A DNA stretch of 64,000 nt from Myxococcales bacterium (GTDB lineage: Bacteria; Myxococcota_A; Polyangia; Polyangiales; Polyangiaceae): NCBI GenBank assembly GCA_025359105.1, contig JANYHK010000109.1, positions 32,600 through 96,599 on the forward strand, read 5' to 3'. Positions within the stretch are counted from its first letter, which is position 1. Each line of letters starts with the position of its first letter. Below the pieces are notes generated by a model. The model was not told the DNA's origin, searched no databases, and worked only from the letters and a program-made list of their open reading frames with translations. Shown here piece after piece: positions 1 through 8,932 of this stretch. Made by a program: the position numbers and the translations under genes.

Positions 1-324
1 GCGCCGCCCGAGGAGCGCGCTCCCGCGCTGCAGGTCCTCTTGCCGGTCGCGCAGATCGTCTTCACCGATCTCGCGGCGGTCATCGACCGCGTCCGCTCGG
101 CGGTCCTCCTCGTCAACCTGCTGAGGTCGGCACCGCGTGTCGTCCGGGTCGACGTCCTGGCGACCGACGGCGACGGCGAGCTCCATGCGTTCGAGCCCTC
201 CCCGCACCTGCAGCAGGCCGTGGAGAACATGGTCCAGTACGAGATCGAGAACGGAGGCGGCGACTGGCGCCGCCTCGTCGTTCACGTCTCGGACGACGCG
301 CAGGTCAGCGTCGACGCGCGCTGA
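1..324 (+). CDS. C-terminal part of an unrecognised protein (5' end outside window)
   Basis: The frame is open from the first base and ends in TGA at 322-324, so this is the last ~107 residues of a gene that begins upstream. The visible part has alternating hydrophobic and polar segments (VFTDLAAVIDRVRSAVLLVN, VVRVDVLATDGDGELHAF) and a helical stretch before an acidic tail. There is no signal peptide or metal motif, and I recognise no family. A TTG at 40 could be an internal start, but the frame is equally coding-like before it. It converges on the transketolase gene, with 18 bases between the two stops. Confidence 0.6.
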   Translation, partial: APPEERAPALQVLLPVAQIVFTDLAAVIDRVRSAVLLVNLLRSAPRVVRVDVLATDGDGELHAFEPSPHLQQAVENMVQYEIENGGGDWRRLVVHVSDDAQVSVDAR

Positions 325-342
325 CCGACCGTCGCGTCCGCG

Positions 343-2337
343 CTACTTCAGCCAGGCGCCGATCTTCGAGACGACCGAGTCGACCGTGAGGCCGAGCTTC
401 TCGGCGAGCACCTTGTCGGGGGCGCTCGCGCCGAAGCGGTCGATGCCGATCGCAAGGCCGGTGTCGCCGACGAAGATGCGCCACGGCTCGGAGCGGCCCG
501 CCTCGATCGACACGCGCTTCACCCCCGCGGGCAGAACGGCGTCGCGGTAGGCCTGGTCCTGCTTCTCGAACTGCTCGAGGCACGGCGCCGACACGACGCG
601 CACCTTGCGGCCGTCCTTCTCGAGGCGCTCACGGGCGCCCATCGCGAGGCCGACCTCGCTCCCGGTCGCCATGATCACGAGCTCGGGCTTGCCGCCGGTC
701 GCCTCTTGCGCGACGTAGGCGCCCCGCAGAACGTTCTGCGGGTCGAAGTTGGCGTCGCGCTTGATCGTCGGGAGCTTCTGCCGCGACAGGGCGAAGAGCG
801 TCGGCCCATGCGTGCGCTGGAGCGCCATCGCCCACGCCGCCGCGCACTCGATCCCGTCGGCCGGGCGAACCACGTGCAGGTTCGGGATGAGGCGCAAGGA
901 CCAGATCTGCTCGATGGGCTCGTGCGTCGGGCCATCCTCGCCGACCATGATCGAGTCGTGCGTGAAGATCCAGATGCACTGCTGCTCCATCAGCGCCGAG
1001 AGGCGGATCGCCGGGCGCATGTAGTCGCTGAAGATGAGGAACGTCGAGCCGTACGGGATGAACCCGCCGAAGAGCGCCATGCCGTTGCACACGCCGCCCA
1101 TCGCGTGCTCGCGGATGCCGAAGTGGAGGTTGCGCCCGGCGAACTCGCCTGTGTTGACGCTGCCGCCGTCCTTGATGAGCGTCTTGGTCGAGGGCGCGAG
1201 ATCCGCCGAGCCGCCGACGAGCGACAGGACGAGCTTGGCCGCCGCCTGCTGGATGACGTTCGAGAGGTTGCGGGTCGCGTCCTCCTTCTCGGGCACCGCC
1301 TTCAAAAGCTGCGCGTAGAGATCCTTCGGCACGCTTCGCGCGGCGAACGCCCTCTCCTGCGCGGCGAGATCCGGGTTCGCCTTGGCCCACGCCTCCACGC
1401 GCGCCGTCCACGCCGCGTGCTCCTTCTGGTTGTCTGCCGCGCGCTCCTTGAAGAGCGCGTAGACCGCCTCGGGCACGTAGAAGCTCTTGTCCGGGTCCCA
1501 GCCCATGGCCTTCTTGGTCGCCGCGATCTCGTCCTTGCCGAGCGGCGCGCCGTGCGCACCGTGGGTGTCGTGCGCGGTCGGGGCGCCGTGGGCGATGTGC
1601 GTGCGCGCCCGGATGAACGCCGGCTTGCTCTGCGCGAGGGCCTTGTCCACCGCCGCGCGGATCTGGGCGTGGTCGTGGCCGTCGATGTTCTGCGCGAACC
1701 AACCGTAGGCCTCGAAGCGCTTCACGGCGTCTTCGGTGTAGGCGAGGCTCGTGTCGCCCTCGATCGTGATGTGGTTGTCGTCGTAGAAGAGGACGATGTT
1801 GCCGAGCCCGAGGTGCCCCGCGATGCTCGCGGCCTCGTGACTGATACCCTCCATCAGATCGCCGTCCGAGCAGATGCCGAAGATGCGGACGCCCTTGGTG
1901 CACTCGCCGAAGCGTGCAGTGTGCATCTTCGCCGCGAGCGCCAAGCCGACGATGTTGCTGACACCGGCGCCGAGCGGGCCGGTCGTCGTCTCGACGCCGG
2001 CGGTGAGGCCGTGCTCCGGGTGCCCGGGCGTCTTGCTGTCCCACTGGCGGAATTGCTTCAGCTGCTCCAGCGGCAGGTCGTAGCCCGCGAGGTGCAGCAT
2101 CGAGTAGAGGAGCATCGACGCGTGCCCGCACGAGAGCACGAAGCGGTCGCGCCCTTCCCACTGCGGGTCCTTCGGATCGTACCGGAGGTAGCGCGTGTAG
2201 ATCTCGAAGGCGATGTCCGCCAGACCCATCGGCGTGCCGGGGTGGCCGCTGTTGGCCTTCTCGACGGCGTCGATCGAGAGCGTCTTGATGGTGTCGACGG
2301 CGAGCTGGATGGTCTTCGGATCGTAGTCGCGCGGCAT
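343..2337 (-). CDS. tkt: Transketolase
   Basis: A 664-residue, full-length transketolase. It moves two-carbon units between ketose and aldose phosphates in the non-oxidative pentose phosphate pathway, using thiamine diphosphate, in the cytoplasm. The N-terminal thiamine/Mg site reads SDGDLMEGISHEAA followed by a conserved Asn in FYDDN. The central pyrimidine domain has GIREHAMGGVCNGMALFGG and HDSIMVGEDGPTHEPIEQ, and the C-terminal domain has VSAPCLEQFEKQD and SIEAG. The usual GDGCLMEG is SDGDLMEG here, a mild variation. The ATG at 2337 fits the family start (PKTIQLAVDTIKTLSIDAVEKANSGHPG follows within a few residues). Glucokinase lies 58 bases upstream on the same strand, so the two may be a sugar-metabolism unit. 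Confidence 0.95.
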   Translation of the reverse strand: MPRDYDPKTIQLAVDTIKTLSIDAVEKANSGHPGTPMGLADIAFEIYTRYLRYDPKDPQWEGRDRFVLSCGHASMLLYSMLHLAGYDLPLEQLKQFRQWDSKTPGHPEHGLTAGVETTTGPLGAGVSNIVGLALAAKMHTARFGECTKGVRIFGICSDGDLMEGISHEAASIAGHLGLGNIVLFYDDNHITIEGDTSLAYTEDAVKRFEAYGWFAQNIDGHDHAQIRAAVDKALAQSKPAFIRARTHIAHGAPTAHDTHGAHGAPLGKDEIAATKKAMGWDPDKSFYVPEAVYALFKERAADNQKEHAAWTARVEAWAKANPDLAAQERAFAARSVPKDLYAQLLKAVPEKEDATRNLSNVIQQAAAKLVLSLVGGSADLAPSTKTLIKDGGSVNTGEFAGRNLHFGIREHAMGGVCNGMALFGGFIPYGSTFLIFSDYMRPAIRLSALMEQQCIWIFTHDSIMVGEDGPTHEPIEQIWSLRLIPNLHVVRPADGIECAAAWAMALQRTHGPTLFALSRQKLPTIKRDANFDPQNVLRGAYVAQEATGGKPELVIMATGSEVGLAMGARERLEKDGRKVRVVSAPCLEQFEKQDQAYRDAVLPAGVKRVSIEAGRSEPWRIFVGDTGLAIGIDRFGASAPDKVLAEKLGLTVDSVVSKIGAWLK

Positions 2338-2395
2338 GGGACTCCCTGGGGTGAGGCCCCGAGGACTATCACAGGACCCCGACGCGGCGCGACGC

Positions 2396-3391
2396 TCAGC
2401 CGCCCGTCATCTGGATGGCGGCGGCGTAGTACGCGCTGCCGGACAGGCCTATGTCGGTGTCGAGCACCACGGCGACCGGGATTTTCTTCAGCACTCCGGC
2501 GAACCGGCCCTTCGCCGAGAAGGAGCGCATGAAGTCGCTCTGCGCCAGCTCCTCGGCGTAGTGGGCGGCGATGCCGCCGCAGACGAGCACGCCGCCGGTG
2601 GCGAGGGATTTGAGGGCTAGGTTGCCGGCCTCCGCGCCGTAGAGGCTCGCAAACGTGGCGAGGACCTTGGCGCAGACGTCGCTCTTCTTCGCCGCGCCGA
2701 GGGCGAGGATCGCCTTGTTGCGATCGGGCGCGCGCGCGAGCTCGGCGGCGGCCTCCGGGCTGTCGGGCATCTTCTTCGCGATCGTGAAGAAATCGTAGAG
2801 GTTGCCGATGCCCGGCCCGGCGACGACGCGCTCGTAGCTGACGTGGCCGGAGAAGCGCTCCTGAAGGAACTCGAGCAGCTCGAACTCGAGCCGATCGCGC
2901 GGCGCGAAATCCACGTGGCCGCCCTCGGTGCCGCACGCCGTGTACCTCGCACCGTCCCAGACGAGCGTGGCCTCGCCCAGGCCGGTGCCGGCGGCGATGA
3001 TCGCGAGGTTCTTGCCGGACGTCGCCGGCATCGCGTCGCCGGCGAGCAGGCGCAGCCCTTCGCGCTTCACCGTAAGCGCGCCGAAGGAGAGCGCGACGAG
3101 ATCGTTGAGGAGCGTCACCGTCGGGATGGCGAGGGCCGCGCCGAGCGCCTTCGCGTCGACGTCCCACCCGAGGTTCGTGAGGTTGGCCTTGCCCGCGACG
3201 ACCGGCCCTGCGATGCCGAACGCCGCCGCCTCGATGGGAGGCGGATCGGCGCCGAGAAAGGCGCGCACCGCCGACTCGAGGCTCCGGTGAGCTGCGCTGA
3301 GGAGCGAGCCTTGCCGCAAGCGCGTGCGCCCGCCGGGCTCGAAGAGCGCGAACCGCGCGTTCGTGCCGCCGACGTCACCGGCGAGAATCAT
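2396..3391 (-). CDS. glk: Glucokinase (Glk family)
   Basis: 331 residues. Phosphorylates glucose to glucose-6-phosphate with ATP and so feeds the pentose phosphate step encoded next door. The phosphate-binding loop is at the very N-terminus (LAGDVGGTNARFALFEP). A second phosphate/adenosine motif is IIAAGTGLGEATLVWDG, and the Glk-type sugar-binding stretch is CGTEGGHVDFAPRD. VCGGIAAHYAEEL near the C-terminus is the usual adenine-side glycine motif. I placed the start at the ATG whose product begins MILAGDVGGTN, because this family starts right at that loop; a much longer upstream extension in the same frame has no coding character. It starts 8 bases after the stop of the upstream exported protein. 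Confidence 0.92.
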   Translation of the reverse strand: MILAGDVGGTNARFALFEPGGRTRLRQGSLLSAAHRSLESAVRAFLGADPPPIEAAAFGIAGPVVAGKANLTNLGWDVDAKALGAALAIPTVTLLNDLVALSFGALTVKREGLRLLAGDAMPATSGKNLAIIAAGTGLGEATLVWDGARYTACGTEGGHVDFAPRDRLEFELLEFLQERFSGHVSYERVVAGPGIGNLYDFFTIAKKMPDSPEAAAELARAPDRNKAILALGAAKKSDVCAKVLATFASLYGAEAGNLALKSLATGGVLVCGGIAAHYAEELAQSDFMRSFSAKGRFAGVLKKIPVAVVLDTDIGLSGSAYYAAAIQMTGG

Positions 3392-3399
3392 CGGTGGCT

Positions 3400-3939
3400 C
3401 TACAGGTTCGCGATCATCGCGTCGCCGAGCGACGCCTGATCGATCTTGCCGAACCAGATGCTCCAGGTCGCCTTCATGAAATCGGCGCCGGCAGCGCTGG
3501 CGCTGCCGCCGTTCGACACGCTGATCGACGTCGTCTTCGCCGCGGAGTTGTAGGAGATGGTCACGTACGTGCCCTCCTTCATCTCCTTGTTCATCGCCGC
3601 GAGGAACGGCCCGATCTTGCCGGAGTCGCCGTACCCGTTCATCTGGTACGCCTCCTTCAAGGCGTTCACGATCTTCTCGGCGTCGACGTCGCGCAGCATG
3701 CGGAAGGTGATCTTCTTGTCGACGTCGGCGTCGATCACGGCCTGCTTCGACTTGCTGGCCGGCAGCGCCTTCATGTCGTGGCGGATGGCGTAGACCTTCA
3801 CGCTGACGAACGCGACGCTCTTGGTGCGGACACCGCTGCCGGTGAAGTACCAGCCGGCCTTGTCGGGCTCGAGCGCCCAGGCGCTGGCAGAGAGGGTCAC
3901 GAGGACGAGCACGAGTGCGGCGAGGATCGATCGCTTCAT
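3400..3939 (-). CDS. Exported chalcone-isomerase-like protein
   Basis: 179 residues beginning MKRSILAALVLVLVTLSASAWA, a clear Sec signal peptide, so the mature protein is periplasmic or outside. The mature part has the bacterial chalcone-isomerase-like pattern: YFTGSGVRTKSVAFVSVKVYAIRHDM near the N-terminus, a lysine-rich turn, RDVDAEKIVNALKEAY, and a final strand with WFGKIDQASLGDAMI. In plants this fold isomerises flavonoids; the bacterial exported members are uncharacterised and some only bind fatty acids, so I give no reaction. A GTG four codons upstream (3951) is possible, but MKR gives a cleaner signal peptide. Confidence 0.7.
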   Translation of the reverse strand: MKRSILAALVLVLVTLSASAWALEPDKAGWYFTGSGVRTKSVAFVSVKVYAIRHDMKALPASKSKQAVIDADVDKKITFRMLRDVDAEKIVNALKEAYQMNGYGDSGKIGPFLAAMNKEMKEGTYVTISYNSAAKTTSISVSNGGSASAAGADFMKATWSIWFGKIDQASLGDAMIANL

Positions 3940-4028
3940 GAGGACAAGCACGATACCACCGCGCCGCGAGAGGTGAAGGGGCTACTGGGCAGCCTGGGTT
4001 GGCGCCCGTCAAGGGCAGCGGCCACGCG

Positions 4029-5225
4029 CTATTTGCGAGGGCCGCTGTCCTTGACCGCCGCGGCGTGGCCTTCGTACGTGTCGCTGAAGGTGTGGTGTCC
4101 TTCGCCCTTGGCGACGAAGTAGAGGTAGTGCGTGATCGCCGGGCTCATGACCGCCTCGATGGAGTGCGCGCCCGGGTTGCAGATCGGCCCCGGCGGCAGC
4201 CCTTCGTGCGTGTACGTGCTGTACGTGTTGTCGGGATCGGCGTTCACGTCGTGGGTGATGCGTCCGGTGAAGTTGGCGCACGAGGCGAGCTTGTCCTTCG
4301 CGAGGAGGCAGCCGTAGCCGGCCGTCGGATCGGACTGCAGCACCTTCTTCTTGAAATTGGGATCGCGCAGGCGGTTCAAAAACACGCTCGCGATGATCCG
4401 GCGCTCGTCGTCGACGGCCGCTTCCTTCTCGATGATCGACGCGAGGACGACCATCTCGCGCATGCCCCAGTGCAACGTCTGGGACAGGTCGAGGACGCCG
4501 TACGGGTGCCGCTGCTCGAGCGAGAACCAGCGCTTGTCGAACTCGGCCTTCAGGCGGCGGACGACGTCGCCGGGCTCGGAGTCGCTCGGCAGCTCGTAGG
4601 TTGCCGGGAACAAGAACCCTTCGAGGCTCGGCCCGTCGACGTGCAGCTCGGCGAGGAGCGCAGGGTCCTCGGTCGCGTCGAGGAACGCCTTCTGGGTGCA
4701 GACGTGGTTGGCGTGGAGGCGCTTACCGATGTCGAAGCGCGTCCACCCCTCGGGAAACGTGACGCGGACGTGGCCGGCGGCGCCGCGTCGCTCGAGCCGG
4801 TTCAGGACCTCGCGCGGGGACAGAGCGTCCGTCAACAGGTGCGCGCCGCGTGCGACGTGCTCGGTGCCGCCGCTCAGGCGCACGTACGCGGCGAAGAGGC
4901 TGGGGTTGGAGATGACGCCCGCCGCGGCCAGGCGCCCGGCGAGCGCGGCGGGCGTCTCGTCCCCGACGACCGTGAGCTCGACGTCACGCCCGGAGCCGGG
5001 GCCGGAGCGCGATGGGTAGACGATCGTGACCAGGATGGCGGCGAGGCCGAGCGCGAGTGCGACGGCGAGCGCGAGCCCTGCCCCGCGGCGAAGCGCCAGC
5101 TCGCGCGGCGTCCGGACGACGACCTCGGCGGTGCCGCTCTTGCGTTTCCTCCGCCTCCTCCGCTTTCGTCTGCGCGAAGGGTCCGCGTCGGGCGAGGACG
5201 GCTCCGGAGCGTCGCTCTCGGTCAC
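4029..5225 (-). CDS. mltG: Endolytic murein transglycosylase MltG (YceG-like)
   Basis: 398 residues. Cleaves nascent peptidoglycan strands in the periplasm and acts as a terminase for glycan chain length. A very basic N-terminal segment (RRRKRRRRRKRKSG) precedes one membrane anchor (about residues 50-70), then a LysM-like region, then the YceG domain. The catalytic-Glu motif is present as VVLASIIEKEAAVDDE, followed by FLNRLRDPNFKKKVLQSDPT and the C-terminal signature NTYSTYTHEGLPPGPICNPG. The start is GTG, overlapping the ruvX stop as GTGA, so translation is probably coupled. The poly-basic juxtamembrane stretch is more extreme than usual. Confidence 0.9.
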   Translation of the reverse strand: MTESDAPEPSSPDADPSRRRKRRRRRKRKSGTAEVVVRTPRELALRRGAGLALAVALALGLAAILVTIVYPSRSGPGSGRDVELTVVGDETPAALAGRLAAAGVISNPSLFAAYVRLSGGTEHVARGAHLLTDALSPREVLNRLERRGAAGHVRVTFPEGWTRFDIGKRLHANHVCTQKAFLDATEDPALLAELHVDGPSLEGFLFPATYELPSDSEPGDVVRRLKAEFDKRWFSLEQRHPYGVLDLSQTLHWGMREMVVLASIIEKEAAVDDERRIIASVFLNRLRDPNFKKKVLQSDPTAGYGCLLAKDKLASCANFTGRITHDVNADPDNTYSTYTHEGLPPGPICNPGAHSIEAVMSPAITHYLYFVAKGEGHHTFSDTYEGHAAAVKDSGPRK

Positions 5226-5671
5226 GAGTCCTCCTCGGCGGGGGCGCGCGCGCGCGGCTGATCGAGCCACGCCTGGAGGATCATGCACGCCGCGGCCTCG
5301 TCGATGCGCTCCTTGGCCTTTTTCCCGCGCACTTCGCTCGCCTCGAGCTCGCGCGCGGCCTGCACCGTCGAGAGGCGCTCGTCCCACAGCTCGACGTCGC
5401 ACCCGGTGGCGTCGGCGATCTGCTGGGCGATCTCGCGCGCCTTCCTCGCGGCGTCCCCTTCCCCGCCCTTCATGTCGAGCGGAAGCCCGACCACGAAGCG
5501 CTGGACGTGCTCGGCTGCGGCGAGATCCTTGAGCGAGCGCATCAGTTTTCCGCGATCCTTGCCGTCGAGTACGCCGCGCGGGTGCGCCATGCTCCCGAGC
5601 TCGTCGTCGATGGCGACGCCGACGCGCACGCTGCCCAAATCGAGCGCAACTGTGCGACTCCTGCCCCTCAT
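5222..5671 (-). CDS. ruvX: Putative Holliday junction resolvase / pre-16S rRNA nuclease (YqgF family)
   Basis: 149 residues, usual length. RNase H-fold nuclease implicated in 16S rRNA 5' maturation and, in older annotation, Holliday junction resolution. The acidic catalytic positions are visible in VALDLGSVRVGVAIDDE, in the VVGLPLDMKG and WDERLSTVQA motifs, and in the C-terminal KERIDEAAACMILQAWLD. Starting at ATG 5671 puts the first catalytic Asp near residue 11, as in the family. The gene overlaps mltG by 4 bases, and its 5' end faces the rightward repeat-protein gene across 136 bases. Confidence 0.9.
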   Translation of the reverse strand: MRGRSRTVALDLGSVRVGVAIDDELGSMAHPRGVLDGKDRGKLMRSLKDLAAAEHVQRFVVGLPLDMKGGEGDAARKAREIAQQIADATGCDVELWDERLSTVQAARELEASEVRGKKAKERIDEAAACMILQAWLDQPRARAPAEEDS

Positions 5672-5807
5672 CGATAGCGCCGGAACGCTTAGCGCGAGCG
5701 TGACGGGATCGCCAGCATTGCGTACGCAAGATCCCGGCTTGCTCCATGCCTCGGAAAAGGCGATAAGAGCCGGCGACTTGAAGACTCTCTTACGCGCCGT
5801 AAAAGCA

Positions 5808-7619
5808 ATGATCGACGTTTTGCCCGGCGAGATCGCCCGTCGGCACAAGGTCGAGTCCGGCTTTCGACGACTCGTCGTGCTGGCCTGGATGGCCGCGCTC
5901 CTCGCCCTCGCGCCGGCCGCACACGCCCAGCTCGGCGGGCGTGGCGGCGCCGGCAACCCCGCCCAGCGCGCGCCGACCCAGTCTTCGCCGACCCAGAACA
6001 AGACCGTCGGGCCGCGATCTGGCGGAGACGACGACGACGCGCGCATCCAGGTCACCCAGCGCGCCGAGCCCGTCGCGCAGACGCCCGTCGATCCCCTCGA
6101 GATCCCGCCCGAGGCGAAGAAGAAGATCGGCACCGACTCCGACCTGCAGCTGCCGCCGGCCACCGGCGAGCTCGAGCGGCAATACTTCCCGTACTACCAG
6201 GAGAAGCGCGGCGACTACCGCTTCCGGATGGTCCCGCCGCTCTACCTGGAGCACACGCGCGGCGAGGGCACGGCGCAAGAAGACACCGAGTCGCTCACCG
6301 GCCTCCTCTATTACCGGCGCCGCTCGCCGAAGACGGACGCCGACATCGTCTTCCCGCTCGCCTGGCGCCTCCGCGATCGCGAAAACCGCGTCCTCGTGCT
6401 GGGGCCGCTGGCCCATCGCGAGGCGCCCAACGAGCACGACAACTGGGTCGCCCCCCTCTTCTTCCAGGGCGCGCGCAAGGACGGCGGTTACTTCCACTCG
6501 CCGGCGCTCCTCACCACGTCCCACTGGGACGAAAAGGGCGCCTTCACCATCGCCGGGCTCTATTTCCGGAACCGCACGGGCAGCGACGTCGACTGGGGCA
6601 TCGCGCCGCTCTTCTACCACGGCGACAACGGCAACACCGACGGGGCACGCCGGACCTACACACTCGCGCCGCTTTACTTCCATCGGGAGCGCGAGCTCGA
6701 CGAGAGCGCCCTGACGGTCATCGGGCCGGTGATCTCGGCCAGCACCCCGAAGCGGCAAATCCTCGACGTCGCGCCGCTGCTGTTCACGATCCGCGGGAAG
6801 CCGGAGACGGGCGGCATCCGGGAGAGCCACACCACGCTCTTTCCGTTCTTCCACTACGGTTACAACGACAAGCAGTCGCTCTTCGTCCTGCCCGGGTACC
6901 TGCGCCGCGTCACGCAGACCGCCGATACCCTCATCACCCCGCTCTACTCCCACGCCACCACGCGCAACGGGTCGACGTCGCTCACCGTCTTCGGCCCGCT
7001 CGCGCCCATCTACTACGGCTTCAAGGATACGGACGTCGGCTACCACGCCACGGGCATCCTCCCGTTTTACTTCGGCACCGGCGGCCCCACGGGCTGGAGC
7101 ATTCTCACGCCGCTCTTCGGCCGCTGGGAGAGCTACGGCGTCTCGCGCTCGTACTGGTTCTTCCCGAACATCACGCTGTCGAGCGACCAGCACGGCTGGG
7201 AGACCGACATCCACCCCATCGTCTACACCGGCCGGAGCGACGACAGCGCGCACACGGTCCTCGCGCCGTTCTTCTGGGACTTCGCGAGCGCCAAGGGCAG
7301 AACGACGATCGGCTTCCCCGCGTACTGGCGCTTCGCCGATACGGCTGCCGGCTCGGTCACGCAGGTCGCCGGCAACACGCTCTACATGCAGAAGAAGACG
7401 GCCGCCGGCACCGACTGGCAATTTCACCTTCTCCCGCTCTTCTCGTATGGTGAAAATCCGACGGGCTACTGGTGGAACGTGCTCTTCGGCCTCGCCGGTT
7501 ACGACCGCGCGGGGAGCTATGCGCGCATCAAAGCCTTCTGGGTTCCGATCACCGTCAGTGGTGCGACCTCGACGGCTTCTTCACCAAATTCAGGATCCTA
7601 CGAAGGATCGTTGAAGTGA
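5808..7619 (+). CDS. Secreted protein with about twelve xPLFY-type beta repeats
   Basis: 603 residues from ATG 5808. The N-terminus carries a signal peptide with a long n-region (RRLVVLAWMAALLALAPAAHAQ). After a Gly/Pro-rich stretch, the region from residue ~170 to the end contains a recurring hydrophobic-Pro-[LF]-aromatic motif: VAPLFF, IAPLFY, LAPLYF, VAPLLF, LFPFFH, ITPLYS, LAPIYY, ILPFYF, LTPLFG, IHPIVY, LAPFFW, LLPLFS. Spacing is about 20-45 residues, with Gly/Asp/Asn turns between. This suggests a long beta-repeat or outer-membrane barrel, but I recognise no family. The start is uncertain, with a weak ribosome site and a TTG ten codons upstream. Confidence 0.75.
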   Translation: MIDVLPGEIARRHKVESGFRRLVVLAWMAALLALAPAAHAQLGGRGGAGNPAQRAPTQSSPTQNKTVGPRSGGDDDDARIQVTQRAEPVAQTPVDPLEIPPEAKKKIGTDSDLQLPPATGELERQYFPYYQEKRGDYRFRMVPPLYLEHTRGEGTAQEDTESLTGLLYYRRRSPKTDADIVFPLAWRLRDRENRVLVLGPLAHREAPNEHDNWVAPLFFQGARKDGGYFHSPALLTTSHWDEKGAFTIAGLYFRNRTGSDVDWGIAPLFYHGDNGNTDGARRTYTLAPLYFHRERELDESALTVIGPVISASTPKRQILDVAPLLFTIRGKPETGGIRESHTTLFPFFHYGYNDKQSLFVLPGYLRRVTQTADTLITPLYSHATTRNGSTSLTVFGPLAPIYYGFKDTDVGYHATGILPFYFGTGGPTGWSILTPLFGRWESYGVSRSYWFFPNITLSSDQHGWETDIHPIVYTGRSDDSAHTVLAPFFWDFASAKGRTTIGFPAYWRFADTAAGSVTQVAGNTLYMQKKTAAGTDWQFHLLPLFSYGENPTGYWWNVLFGLAGYDRAGSYARIKAFWVPITVSGATSTASSPNSGSYEGSLK

Positions 7620-7633
7620 ATTCGTCGAACTGA

Positions 7634-7679
7634 GCGTTCGTTCAGGCTCTAGCCTCGCCGTTTCTTTTCAAACGAACGC
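7634..7679. terminator. Nested inverted repeat between convergent genes, possible bidirectional terminator
   Basis: A perfect 9-base inverted repeat (GCGTTCGTT at 7634-7642, AACGAACGC at 7671-7679) encloses a smaller perfect hairpin, AGGCT-CT-AGCCT at 7644-7655, and a T-rich run at 7661-7668. It lies 15 bases after the repeat-protein stop and about 100 bases before the stop of the leftward cysteine desulfurase, where a shared terminator would be expected. The long outer loop lowers confidence. Confidence 0.35.
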
Positions 7680-7784
7680 CTCACGGTCGCGATCGCGGTC
7701 CGCGAAGGCGGAGCGATCTTGGTGAGTTGCGGCTGAGTGCTGACCCGCGGACGAAGTGATCCTGCCGTCGCCTCACCCAAAGTC

Positions 7785-8921
7785 TCAACGGCGGAGGACG
7801 CGCGTGGCGATCGCGATCGTCTCGTCGATCTCGTCGCTCGTCGTGTCCTCGCCCATCGAGAAGCGGACGCACGACGTGGCGACCTTCGCGCCTAGCATCG
7901 CGGAGACGACGACCGAGGGCTCCACGGTGCCGGCGCTGCAGGCGCTGCCGCTCGAGACGCACACGCCCTCGAGGTCGAGCGCGGCGACCAGCTCGGCGCC
8001 GAGCCATCCGGCGAAGGAGAGGTTCGCGACGTGCGGCACGCGGGGGCCGGTGCCGACGCGGATCGCGCCCAGCGGAAGGAGGCGCGCCTCGAGGCGATCG
8101 CGCAGGGCGCCTAGCACGGCGTAGCGGGCCGGCGACGAGCCGGCGTGGCGCGCCGCGGCGGCGAGGCCAGCGGCGCCGATCGGATCGACGGTGCCGGGCC
8201 GGAGCCCGCGCTCCTGCGAGCCGCCGACCAGGACGGGGCGCAGTCGCACTCCGGGGCGGGCGACGAGCGCGCCGATGCTCTTGGGTCCGCGAAATTTGTG
8301 GGCGGCGACGCTCAGGGTGTCCGCCTGATCGAGGACGTCCAGGTCCGCGAGCTTCCCCCACGCCTGGATCGCGTCGACGTGGACACGGGGGTTCTTCGGA
8401 TGCCGGCTCACACGCGAGAAGATCTCCGCGAGCGGCTGGACCACGCCCGTCTCGCCGTTGACCGCCTGCACCGCGACGAGGCGCACCTCCGGCTCCTCGA
8501 GGGCCCGCTCGAGATCGAGGAGATCGAGCGTGCCGTCCTTGCCAACACCTACCCAGCGGACGCGCGCCTTGCCCTCTCGCTCGAGCGCCTCGGCGACCTT
8601 CGCCACCGAGGGGTGCTCGAGCCGGCTCGTGACGAGCACGGCGTTGCCAGGCTGCGGCGCGCCGGACGAGGCCTCGTCGAACGCCGAGCGCACCGCCAGG
8701 TTGTTCGCCTCGGTGCCTCCGGCGGTGAACGTCACGTCGCGCGGGTCGCGGCGGGTCAGTGCACCGACCGCCTCGCGCGCGTCTTCCACGCGGCCGCGCG
8801 CAGCCCGGCCGCGGGCGTGGATGCTCGAGGGGTTGCCCCATCCCTGCTCGCCGGCGGCGCGCATGGCGTCGAGGACTTCGGGCAGGGGCGGCGCCGTGGC
8901 GTTCCAGTCGAGGTAAGGCAC
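7785..8921 (-). CDS. Cysteine desulfurase (NifS/IscS family)
   Basis: 378 residues, PLP-dependent class V aminotransferase fold. Removes sulfur from cysteine as an enzyme-bound persulfide for Fe-S clusters and thio-cofactors. Seen: N-terminal YLDWNATAPPLPEVLDAM, the GGTEANNLAV phosphate-binding turn, a PLP-lysine motif LSVAAHKFRGPKSIGAL, and the mobile catalytic-Cys loop SSGSACSAGTVEPS of group I enzymes. It is slightly shorter than IscS. It starts 11 bases after the stop of the receiver-histidine kinase gene, so the two are probably co-transcribed. No iscU or regulator is adjacent, which leaves the sulfur acceptor open. Confidence 0.92.
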   Translation of the reverse strand: MPYLDWNATAPPLPEVLDAMRAAGEQGWGNPSSIHARGRAARGRVEDAREAVGALTRRDPRDVTFTAGGTEANNLAVRSAFDEASSGAPQPGNAVLVTSRLEHPSVAKVAEALEREGKARVRWVGVGKDGTLDLLDLERALEEPEVRLVAVQAVNGETGVVQPLAEIFSRVSRHPKNPRVHVDAIQAWGKLADLDVLDQADTLSVAAHKFRGPKSIGALVARPGVRLRPVLVGGSQERGLRPGTVDPIGAAGLAAAARHAGSSPARYAVLGALRDRLEARLLPLGAIRVGTGPRVPHVANLSFAGWLGAELVAALDLEGVCVSSGSACSAGTVEPSVVVSAMLGAKVATSCVRFSMGEDTTSDEIDETIAIATRVLRR

Positions 8922-8932
8922 GCTGCGGTCGA

